From Methanothermococcus okinawensis (GTDB lineage: Archaea; AGJL01; Methanococci; Methanococcales; Methanococcaceae), in NCBI GenBank assembly GCA_015661555.1, contig DQVW01000105.1, forward strand, positions 1 to 9,121: DNA of 9,121 nt, read 5' to 3'. Below, in pieces: positions 1 to 5,810 of this stretch (within the stretch, counting starts at the first letter, position 1; each line of letters opens with the position of its first letter). The position numbers and the translations under genes are program-made. Under the pieces are notes generated by a model. That model saw only the letters and a list, made by a program, of their open reading frames with translations, was not told where the DNA came from and did not search any database.

Positions 1-57
1 TACTGATAAAAATTGATTAGGGAGGCAATTAGGAAGAGCTTAAAAAGAGGGAAAGTT
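1..57. other. Left edge, no gene assigned
   Basis: All three forward frames meet a stop close to the left edge (TGA at 4-6, TGA at 14-16, TAG at 18-20). An upstream gene on the + strand could therefore end here, but too little is present to identify one. The segment also holds GGAGG at 21-25, with no start codon at a usable distance, and the ribosome binding site of aroD (GAGGG, 47-51). Confidence 0.5.
47..51 (+). promoter_or_regulatory. Ribosome binding site fixing the aroD start
   Basis: GAGGG ends 6 nt before the ATG at 58, matching the anti-Shine-Dalgarno of archaeal 16S rRNA. The upstream TTG at 13 has nothing comparable, so this site decides the start. Confidence 0.65.
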
Positions 58-783
58 ATGATATGTGTTCCCATAGTGGAGGACAACATCAAGGATGCCT
101 TGAGAAGTGCAGAGAGGGCCTTGGAGGTTGCAGATATTGTAGAGTTTTTAGTGGATCATTTCAAAGAGATCAGAGAGGAGGACATTGTAGAGATGGCCAA
201 CTACCCCTCTATTATCACCATAAGGGCTCACTGGGAAGGGGGTAAATATAGAGGTAGTTACGACAGAAGGATAGAGTTATACAAGGTGGCTATTGAGAAC
301 AATGTAAAGTACATAGATGTGGAGTTGAAGGAGAAGAGAAATAAGGAACTTGTTGATTTTAGAGAGGATACAGGTTCAAAGACTAGGATTATTATCTCCT
401 ACCATGACTTTGAGAAAACGCCTCCCTACAACACATTGGTAAATATAGTAAATAGGGAACTTGGAATAGGGGATATTGGTAAATTTGCCACCATGGCAAA
501 TAGTAAAGAAGATGTCCTAAATATCCTCAGGGTAACAAAACAGTTTGAGGGAAAGGTAATAGGTATAGGAATGGGGGAGAAGGGTAAATTAACAAGGATT
601 CTGGGAACCTACTTTGGAAGCATACTAACCTTTGCCTCCATGGATGGAAAATCCTCTGCTCCAGGACAGATAGATGTAAGGAGACTAAAGGAAATATATA
701 AGGTGTTAGGCCTAACACCTACCAGTAGAAATAAACAAATAGAGATGGTAGGAGAAGAAACTACTCATATTTTAAAATCCTAG
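58..783 (+). CDS. aroD: 3-dehydroquinate dehydratase, type I
   Basis: AroD dehydrates 3-dehydroquinate to 3-dehydroshikimate in the cytoplasmic shikimate pathway, using a Schiff-base lysine. Of 241 residues, the type I barrel signatures seen are TIRAHWEGG (R56), SYHDFEKTP (general acid/base H116), GKFATMA (Schiff-base K142), LTRILG (R180) and SSAPGQ (S200, Q204). The ATG at 58 is chosen because GAGGG lies 6 nt upstream and the protein then begins directly with the first barrel strand (MICVPI). An in-frame TTG at 13 would add 15 residues but has no ribosome binding site. Two oddities: the family motif EFRVD reads EFLVD (L31), losing an Arg that normally contacts substrate, and about 24 residues follow the usual C-terminus, starting at a perfect 20-bp palindrome (701-720). 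The last 12 bases overlap the convergent traB-like gene. The family call is certain; full activity is inferred. Confidence 0.95.
   Translation: MICVPIVEDNIKDALRSAERALEVADIVEFLVDHFKEIREEDIVEMANYPSIITIRAHWEGGKYRGSYDRRIELYKVAIENNVKYIDVELKEKRNKELVDFREDTGSKTRIIISYHDFEKTPPYNTLVNIVNRELGIGDIGKFATMANSKEDVLNILRVTKQFEGKVIGIGMGEKGKLTRILGTYFGSILTFASMDGKSSAPGQIDVRRLKEIYKVLGLTPTSRNKQIEMVGEETTHILKS
701..720. repeat. Perfect 20-bp palindrome inside the 3' end of aroD
   Basis: AGGTGTTAGG is followed immediately by its exact reverse complement, with no spacer. The next bases outward (a at both 700 and 721) no longer pair. In mRNA it could form an 8-bp stem with a GGCC loop. It encodes the residues around VLGLTP, exactly where the conserved AroD fold ends and the extra tail begins. 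It could be a protein binding site, a remnant of an inserted element, or an attenuating/terminating hairpin. Its function is unknown. Confidence 0.85.
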
Positions 784-1944
784 GAACCTAGGTATAAAGT
801 AAAAGGTACCTATTGCACTTCCAAGGCTTGAGAGGGCTGCCACCATCAACACCCTCATAACCTTGTTATCCAGCAAGTCCCTCAATCCCTCACATCTAAG
901 TAAATGTTGGATATCCTCTAGGGATATACCCCTACACTTTAACTCCACCAACCCTACTATATAACCTGCTCCAATAACAGGTATTAGGGAGGTTATAGGT
1001 GCTACAAGAAAGGCGGTGATAACAGAGGGTAACTTCCCCCTTGCCAGGATCACTCCCAGTGCAGAGAGGGTACCATTTACCAGTATCCACTCTATGGTAA
1101 ATCTCTTCAACACCTCAGGGTTGGAGGAAAGTGTGTATATCCCGTAAATTAGGATCCCAATTAAAACCATTGAGAACACTATTTTCCAGTAGTTCCTCCC
1201 CTTCTTCACCTCCATAAGTTCATTGAGATCGATCTCTATCTCCCCCTTCTCGAGTTTTTTCAGGTAGTCCACTATCCCCTTAACATGACCTGCCCCAACT
1301 ACAACTAGTATCTTCTCCCTTCCAATACTTGTATCAAAGATATTCTTTGCCATATATCTGTCCCTTTCATCTACAAAGACCCTATAGAGAGTAGGGGATA
1401 GATGTTTCAGTATCTCAACTAACTCCTGGGCGTTATCTACCATCTCCCTTATGGTTTTCCTGTCCAATTTGGCAATCTCCTCCCCTTCATCAAATAGGTT
1501 AAGGAGTAGTTTCAACTTCTCCTTCAGTGGCATACTGTTTAATGCACGTCTAAGTGTAACATCTACAGGCCTATCGATGAGATAGAGAGGTTTTTTATAC
1601 AACTTGGCCAACTCTATAGCCCTCTTCATCTCACTACCTGGTTTAACGTTGAACCTCTCCCCTATCTCTCTCTGAAAACCTGCTAGAACTGTGTGAAGTA
1701 GAAACAATCCAATATCTCCACTTTTTAATACCTCCAATATGTTTATACTCTTTAGGTCTTTATCCTCCTCTCCATTTACAAGGGCTAGAAACCTCTCACT
1801 GTCTAACTCCACCGCTATTAGATCAGGATCTATCTCCTTTATAGCCTCCTCAACCTCCCTTATACTCTCCTCTGAGACATGAGCTGTACCTAAGATGTAA
1901 ATATCACAGGTGTTATGTCCATTGTTTATTCTCACATGGTGCAT
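772..1944 (-). CDS. TraB/PrgY-family membrane protein
   Basis: This 390-residue protein belongs to the TraB/PrgY (GumN/TIKI-related) family. Conserved blocks are GTAH (19-22) followed by an acidic VELDSERF strand (45-52), ERDRYM (193-198) and VVGAGHV (215-221), the motifs thought to form the metal-dependent active site. After a charged linker, the C-terminal part holds about four hydrophobic segments (roughly 254-271, 285-300, 306-332, 362-384), so the soluble domain is membrane-anchored. Database names such as pheromone shutdown protein come from Enterococcus plasmids. The archaeal role is unknown, and a membrane-bound hydrolase or protease is only an inference from the superfamily. The ATG has GGTGA 4 nt upstream. 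The gene is divergent from arcS, and its 3' end overlaps aroD by 12 bases. Family assignment is firm; function is open. Confidence 0.9.
   Translation of the reverse strand: MHHVRINNGHNTCDIYILGTAHVSEESIREVEEAIKEIDPDLIAVELDSERFLALVNGEEDKDLKSINILEVLKSGDIGLFLLHTVLAGFQREIGERFNVKPGSEMKRAIELAKLYKKPLYLIDRPVDVTLRRALNSMPLKEKLKLLLNLFDEGEEIAKLDRKTIREMVDNAQELVEILKHLSPTLYRVFVDERDRYMAKNIFDTSIGREKILVVVGAGHVKGIVDYLKKLEKGEIEIDLNELMEVKKGRNYWKIVFSMVLIGILIYGIYTLSSNPEVLKRFTIEWILVNGTLSALGVILARGKLPSVITAFLVAPITSLIPVIGAGYIVGLVELKCRGISLEDIQHLLRCEGLRDLLDNKVMRVLMVAALSSLGSAIGTFYFIPRFLGF
779..792. repeat. Duplicated CCTAGG palindromes at the aroD/traB convergent end
   Basis: CCTAGG occurs twice, separated by AA. Each copy is itself a palindrome, so the pair is also an inverted repeat. 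It spans the aroD stop codon and the last sense codons of the convergent gene, just after a 10-bp ATTTTAAAAT palindrome (769-778). It may contribute to 3'-end formation in both directions. No clear T-run follows either stop. Confidence 0.5.
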
Positions 1945-2016
1945 CCTTTCACCGGATAAAGGTATTCATAGTTTATATTAAAGATTTGAATATTTATAAT
2001 GATAAGAAGGGATAGC
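1945..2016. promoter_or_regulatory. Divergent promoter region of the traB-like gene and arcS
   Basis: Forward: TTTATATT at 1972-1979 would place the start of transcription near 2000, giving a leader of about 16 nt before the ATG at 2017 that contains AAGGG (2007-2011). Reverse: TATAAATA (complement of 1991-1998) predicts a start near 1969 and a leader of about 25 nt with GGTGA (1949-1953). The two TATA boxes lie within each other's start regions, so the two transcription complexes may compete. Positions are inferred from the usual spacing of about 25 bp from TATA box to start. Confidence 0.5.
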
Positions 2017-3690
2017 ATGTTAGAGCCTCTTCACTACGATATAGGTAGGATGTGTAAGGAGAGCTATGGGGAAAGGAGTGGATACACCCCAAAGATACTA
2101 GACAGTGATATACTGGAGGGTATTAAACCTCCCCTCTTAAAGATACCCTTTGACTCTCCAAAGGAGTTGACAGAGCTTCTACTAGGTATAAACAGGGAGA
2201 AGCTCCAGGGTATCCTTGAATTGGAGGACTGTACCCTTAGATATCTTATAGTTAACCTGGGAAAACACCTGGACCTACTGGACCCACTATTAAGGAACAA
2301 ACCTGATCTAGTGGTAATAGGAGATGGTAGAAGGCTGATAAAGAGGAAAGAACTGGTGGAACTGATAGGGAGGATAAGATCATCCATATCTCCAAACAGT
2401 GCCATATACTTTCCAACTGCCCTACCATGGGAGATACCCCTACTGGTATATCTAGGTGTGGATTACTTTGACTACTCCTCTGCCTACTACTTCGGTTCCC
2501 TTGGATACTACTTTACAAAGAACAGGATGATACTGAGGGAGGGGGATAGGGAGGAGATAGTGAACCACAATATAGAGGTTATCTCCCAGGTACTCATGGA
2601 GACAAGGTACTGTATAAGGGAGGGAATGCTAAGAAACCTAGTGGAGGAGACTACAGTATCAGATCCCTATCTCCGGGCAAACTACAGGAGGTATGAGCCA
2701 GATCTTAGGAATATCCCACTGTCCAAAGGGAGGAAGATAATCGTTACAATAGATGAGACTGAAATACCTGAGGTAAGGAAGTACATAGAGAGGGCGAGGA
2801 ACTACGAGTTATTTACAGATACTCTGGTTCTACTACCCTGTTCCTCCAAGAAACCCTACTCAAGGTCTAAATCCCACAGATACTTTATTAGCGCCATAAA
2901 ATCCAGTGGTCTCCCAGTTGAGGAGGTTGTTATCACCTCCCCCTACGCCATAGTTCCAAGGGCCCTTGAGGGCGTGGTAAATTACGATATACCAGTTACA
3001 GGTAGATGGTCTCTCGAGGAGGTGGAGTTTATAAACAGGGAGTTGGACAACCTGTTAAAGAGGGGTAGGGAGAAGTTTCAACATCTAAAGATAGTGGCCC
3101 ACCTACCTGACCACTACCTGGAGATAGTGAGGGACACCTGTGAGAAGTACGGAGACCTTATAGTAACCTCCAGGGGTAACCCCCTATCCCCGGAGTCCCT
3201 AAAGGCCTTGAGAGATACACTTAGGGAGTTAAAGGAGAGCTATGGGCTAAAAGAGGGGGACTTAAAAAAGCTAAGGAGGATGCAGATCCTTCACAACTAC
3301 AGGGAGCTTTCTAAGTTCCAGTTTGGAAAGAACTTCATCCCGGAGGATGTGATAGTTAAGGGAGAGGTTAAAAAGTTCTTTATAAAAAGAGATGGGAGGC
3401 TTATCCAGATATGCTCCATAAATCCAGAGACTGGTCTCTACGTCCTAACTTACCAGGGTGGTAAGTTACTTGGGAGGGTTAACTGGGTGGAGGTCAATTT
3501 CAAGGTTAAAAAGGGGTCCCTATTCCCTCCAGGTTTTGTGGATTGTGACGAGAATATCTCGGTAAGGGACGAGGTGGTAATCTTCTATGAAGATGAGGTG
3601 GTGGGGGTGGGGAGAGCTGTACTAAATGGCTCCGAGATGAAAAGAGCGGAAAAGGGGAAGTTGGTGAATGTGAGACATGTAGCTAGTTAA
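2017..3690 (+). CDS. arcS: Archaeosine synthase alpha subunit (ArcS/TgtA2)
   Basis: ArcS modifies preQ0 at position 15 of tRNA after the transglycosylase TgtA has inserted it, on the way to archaeosine (G+). The 557-residue protein has a degenerate TGT-like N-terminal region, a central core with the diagnostic PC-x3-KPY-x2-S-x2-H motif (P274, C275, K279-Y281, S284, H287), and a C-terminal PUA RNA-binding domain (about 483-557). That motif separates ArcS from true TgtA. The ATG at 2017 is preferred over the in-frame ATG at 1999 (6 residues longer): a predicted transcription start near 2000 and AAGGG lie just before 2017, while 1999 has no ribosome binding site. The gene stands alone, divergent from the traB-like gene and convergent with the phosphatase. 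The partner enzymes TgtA and RaSEA are not in the window. The 1999 start cannot be excluded. Confidence 0.93.
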   Translation: MLEPLHYDIGRMCKESYGERSGYTPKILDSDILEGIKPPLLKIPFDSPKELTELLLGINREKLQGILELEDCTLRYLIVNLGKHLDLLDPLLRNKPDLVVIGDGRRLIKRKELVELIGRIRSSISPNSAIYFPTALPWEIPLLVYLGVDYFDYSSAYYFGSLGYYFTKNRMILREGDREEIVNHNIEVISQVLMETRYCIREGMLRNLVEETTVSDPYLRANYRRYEPDLRNIPLSKGRKIIVTIDETEIPEVRKYIERARNYELFTDTLVLLPCSSKKPYSRSKSHRYFISAIKSSGLPVEEVVITSPYAIVPRALEGVVNYDIPVTGRWSLEEVEFINRELDNLLKRGREKFQHLKIVAHLPDHYLEIVRDTCEKYGDLIVTSRGNPLSPESLKALRDTLRELKESYGLKEGDLKKLRRMQILHNYRELSKFQFGKNFIPEDVIVKGEVKKFFIKRDGRLIQICSINPETGLYVLTYQGGKLLGRVNWVEVNFKVKKGSLFPPGFVDCDENISVRDEVVIFYEDEVVGVGRAVLNGSEMKRAEKGKLVNVRHVAS

Positions 3691-3711
3691 AAAAGGAAAA
3701 GAGAATTTTTT
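3689..3711. terminator. Overlapping T-tract terminators of arcS and the phosphatase gene
   Basis: Between the convergent stops, the + strand carries T6 at 3706-3711 (for arcS), and the - strand carries T6 opposite 3689-3694 (for the phosphatase gene). Archaeal RNA polymerase commonly terminates on such runs without a hairpin. The 19-bp gap leaves each transcript ending inside or next to the other gene. Confidence 0.5.
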
Positions 3712-5227
3712 AGGACTCTGCCATCTCCATTATCTTAATAACATCCATGTAGTCGATTATTCCGTTGTTGTCCATGTCCAGTCTCTTCTCGTCATTATTC
3801 AGTGTAGTCTTACCTACGTAGTAGTTAAGGGTTATGTATGCGTCGTCTAGGTCTATCCTGTAATCGCCATCTGCATCCCCCTTTATCACCCCTATACCGT
3901 TGGCATTTACACTCCTCTCTCCACCAAAGAGCATAATATCTGCAATCTCTTTACTTGTATCTACGTGGTGTCTAAATCCTCTGAAGTACCACTGTCCAGG
4001 ACCGTATGCCATTATAGGCACTGGGTTACCTGTGTGTATGTGGGATATGAACCTTACTCCTACCCTCTCACTGAGGATCTCTCCTATGGCATTTCCAAGG
4101 GCGTACTTGTTGTCAGAGTTCATAGCCTCCTTAATCTTTTCAACCTCTTCATCTGTTAGATCCAAACCTGTGTACTTTTTAATAACCTCTCTTGGGTCTC
4201 CACCCTCCTTTATCTCCTTAGCCATTTTAGAGACAGAGGCCTTAATACTGAGAATTCTATGCTCATCTATAGGGTCTCCATAGTTTGTTCCAACTCCCAA
4301 TCCACCAGTTTCATGGTCTGCAAGAACTATGACAAGGGTGTCTTTGTTTTTCCTTGCGTAATCGAGACAGTAACCTACAACGTCGTCAAACTCCTTAGTC
4401 TCTGCCACAACAGAGGCCACGTCGTTGGCGTGACATGCATGGTCTATTCTTCCACCTTCGACCATGAGGAAGAATCCATCAGGATCCTTCTCCAACAGCT
4501 CTATAGCCTTCTTTGTCATGTCCAGGAGTCCTACGGTATTGTTGTCCCTGTCTAATACATAGGGCATGTGGCTCTCTGAGAAGAGTCCCAATACGTACTC
4601 TCCATCTACGTTCTTTAACTCATCCTTGGTGTATATTACCTTGTATCCATTTCTCCTTGCCAGGTCTAAGGTCTCGGTATCAAACTCCCTCTTACCTCCT
4701 CCAAATAACACGTTAACTTTGTGCTCTATTAGCTGTCTTGCAATCTCCTTCTCCATATCCCTATTCTCTACATGGGATGCAAATACTGCCGGGGTGGCGT
4801 GGGTTATCCTGGTGGTGGTTACTAGTCCTGTGGCCTTACCACTGTACTTAGCCAACTCCAAGAGAGTGGTTACATTTACAACTTTACCTCTTACCTTGAC
4901 TGTAGATATCATTTTGTTGTAGGTTTTAAAACCTGTGGCTATGGCAGTTCCTGCAGCAGCAGAGTCTGTAACTGGACCACTTAAGGAATCTGTAAGTTCA
5001 AAACCTGCATAGGGCATGTCCTCCATGTTGAGGTGCCCATAACAGAGTTTTGTTATCTCCACCTGACCAACACCCATACCATCTCCAATAAGTATTATAA
5101 CATTTTTTACCCCTCTAGCCTTAATAGAAGGGCTCTCTGCACTGTAACCCTTTGCCACACTTACCTGAAAGGCAACTAGAAGGGAGATGGCAAAGAGGAC
5201 AGCTAGTATCCCTATCTTTTTATTCAT
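3710..5227 (-). CDS. phoA: Secreted alkaline phosphatase with dockerin-like C-terminus
   Basis: This 505-residue phosphomonoesterase of the alkaline phosphatase superfamily likely acts outside the membrane. It has an N-terminal signal sequence (charged MNKK, hydrophobic core 5-25), a catalytic domain (about 38-435) and a dockerin-like tail (about 449-505). By E. coli PhoA equivalence the active-site set is complete: D49 (D51), nucleophile S89 (S102), T145 (T155), R156 (R166), E257 (E322), D262 and H266 (D327, H331), D304 and H305 (D369, H370), H398 (H412). Positions equal to E. coli D153 and K328 are both His (H143, H263), as in animal enzymes. The tail has two canonical 12-residue Ca-binding loops: D451, D453, D455, D459, D462 and D484, D486, N488, D492, D495. 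The ATG has GAGGTGA 4 nt upstream. phoA is a family-based symbol. Phosphate scavenging and cell-surface docking are inferences. Confidence 0.95.
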   Translation of the reverse strand: MNKKIGILAVLFAISLLVAFQVSVAKGYSAESPSIKARGVKNVIILIGDGMGVGQVEITKLCYGHLNMEDMPYAGFELTDSLSGPVTDSAAAGTAIATGFKTYNKMISTVKVRGKVVNVTTLLELAKYSGKATGLVTTTRITHATPAVFASHVENRDMEKEIARQLIEHKVNVLFGGGKREFDTETLDLARRNGYKVIYTKDELKNVDGEYVLGLFSESHMPYVLDRDNNTVGLLDMTKKAIELLEKDPDGFFLMVEGGRIDHACHANDVASVVAETKEFDDVVGYCLDYARKNKDTLVIVLADHETGGLGVGTNYGDPIDEHRILSIKASVSKMAKEIKEGGDPREVIKKYTGLDLTDEEVEKIKEAMNSDNKYALGNAIGEILSERVGVRFISHIHTGNPVPIMAYGPGQWYFRGFRHHVDTSKEIADIMLFGGERSVNANGIGVIKGDADGDYRIDLDDAYITLNYYVGKTTLNNDEKRLDMDNNGIIDYMDVIKIMEMAES

Positions 5228-5283
5228 TCTGTCACCTCAGAAGATTTTTACAATAAGATCTCCATCTAAAATTTTATATAAAG
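5228..5283 (-). promoter_or_regulatory. Promoter and strong ribosome binding site of the phosphatase gene
   Basis: On the - strand, a TTTATATAA TATA box (opposite about 5274-5282) predicts a start near 5252 and a leader of about 25 nt. GAGGTGA (opposite 5232-5238) ends 4 nt before the ATG and is a full match to the archaeal anti-Shine-Dalgarno core, suggesting efficient translation. Confidence 0.65.
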
Positions 5284-5286
5284 CTT

Positions 5287-5321
5287 TTCATAATGTGAAC
5301 TTTTGTTCACATATTGTGAAT
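5287..5321. promoter_or_regulatory. Inverted-repeat cluster upstream of the phosphatase TATA box, candidate operator
   Basis: Three copies of a TGTGAA half-site alternate in orientation: TGTGAAC (5294-5300), GTTCACA (5305-5311) and TGTGAA (5315-5320). The first two form ATGTGAAC-TTTT-GTTCACAT (8-bp arms, 4-nt spacer). The second and third form TTCACA-TAT-TGTGAA (6-bp arms, 3-nt spacer). The cluster lies just upstream of the TATA box and its BRE position, where archaeal activators or repressors bind. It is also in the 3' region of ndk, so an RNA hairpin role is possible. The repeats are seen directly; regulation is inferred. Confidence 0.55.
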
Positions 5322-5323
5322 AT

Positions 5324-5328
5324 AAAAA
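5324..5328 (-). terminator. T-tract after ndk
   Basis: The ndk stop codon is followed at once on the - strand by T5 (opposite 5324-5328) and then the inverted-repeat cluster. This could end the ndk transcript and isolate it from the downstream phosphatase gene, which has its own promoter. The run is short, so confidence is low. Confidence 0.3.
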
Positions 5329-5733
5329 TTATCTTCCAAAGAACAGCTCTATCTCCCTTCTAGCGCTCTCCCTGGAATCTGAGGCATGGACCAGGTTATC
5401 AGGTGTAGAGTATCCAAAGTCACCCCTGATAGTTCCCATATCCGCCTCTAGAGGGTTGGTCTTTCCCACCATCTTTCTCACTACAGATATGGCCTCCTCC
5501 CCCTCAATTACCATTGCCACAACCCTACCTGAAGTTATAAAGTTGATTAATTTCTCAAAAAAGTCCTTACCTCTATGTTCCTCGTAGAGCTTCTCTGCCA
5601 ACTCCCTGGACATCTTCAACATCTTCATCTCTACAATCTCTAGGCCCTTATCTTCAAAGCGTTGAATAATCCTACCTATTAACTTTCTCTTTACAGCATC
5701 AGGTTTTAACATTACAAAGGTTCTCTCCCTCAA
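5329..5733 (-). CDS. ndk: Nucleoside diphosphate kinase
   Basis: Ndk transfers the gamma-phosphate of ATP to (d)NDPs through a phosphohistidine, balancing the NTP and dNTP pools in the cytoplasm. The 134 residues are close to full length for the family. K10 lies in the opening RTFVMLKPDAVKR strand, RGDFGYS is present (103-109), and the catalytic block NLVHASDS (113-120) contains the active His H116. The start is a TTG: it gives the family's usual N-terminus and has GAGGGGT 4 nt upstream. The first ATG, at residue 8, would remove part of strand 1 and leave K10 next to the start. The rare start could lower translation. The gene is divergent from purE and lies about 100 bp upstream of the phosphatase gene on the same strand, separated from it by a T-tract and a separate TATA box. 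Confidence 0.96.
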   Translation of the reverse strand: MRERTFVMLKPDAVKRKLIGRIIQRFEDKGLEIVEMKMLKMSRELAEKLYEEHRGKDFFEKLINFITSGRVVAMVIEGEEAISVVRKMVGKTNPLEADMGTIRGDFGYSTPDNLVHASDSRESARREIELFFGR

Positions 5734-5810
5734 GGTTACCCCTCTTTTTTAAAAAATTATAAAAATAGGAGTTATTATAGATAACTTTATAAAAAAGTGG
5801 AAGTGGGAGC
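5734..5810. promoter_or_regulatory. Divergent promoter region of ndk and purE
   Basis: For purE, TTATAAAA at 5757-5764 predicts a start near 5786 and a leader of about 25 nt. For ndk, TTTTATAAAG (opposite 5785-5794) predicts a start near 5763 and a leader of about 30 nt holding GAGGGGT (opposite 5738-5744). Between the two boxes lies AGTTAT-N5-ATAACT (5770-5786), a 6-bp-arm inverted repeat, and TTTTTTAAAAAA sits at 5745-5756. Both nucleotide-metabolism genes could be co-controlled from here. Box positions are read from the sequence; co-control is speculation. Confidence 0.5.

Noticed and set aside
13..57. TTG at 13 as the aroD start
   Set aside because: It has no ribosome binding site and adds 15 charged residues before the first strand of the fold. 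ATG at 58 has GAGGG at proper spacing.
772..1944. Plasmid or conjugation origin suggested by the TraB name
   Set aside because: The family is widespread in archaeal chromosomes and the neighbours are core metabolic genes. Nothing plasmid-like is present.
2017..3690. Annotation as a true tRNA-guanine transglycosylase (TgtA)
   Set aside because: The PC-x3-KPY-x2-S-x2-H motif and overall layout are those of ArcS.
3900..4922. Several open frames on the + strand opposite the phosphatase gene
   Set aside because: They lie fully inside a gene with a complete set of active-site residues on the other strand, have no ribosome binding sites and resemble no family.
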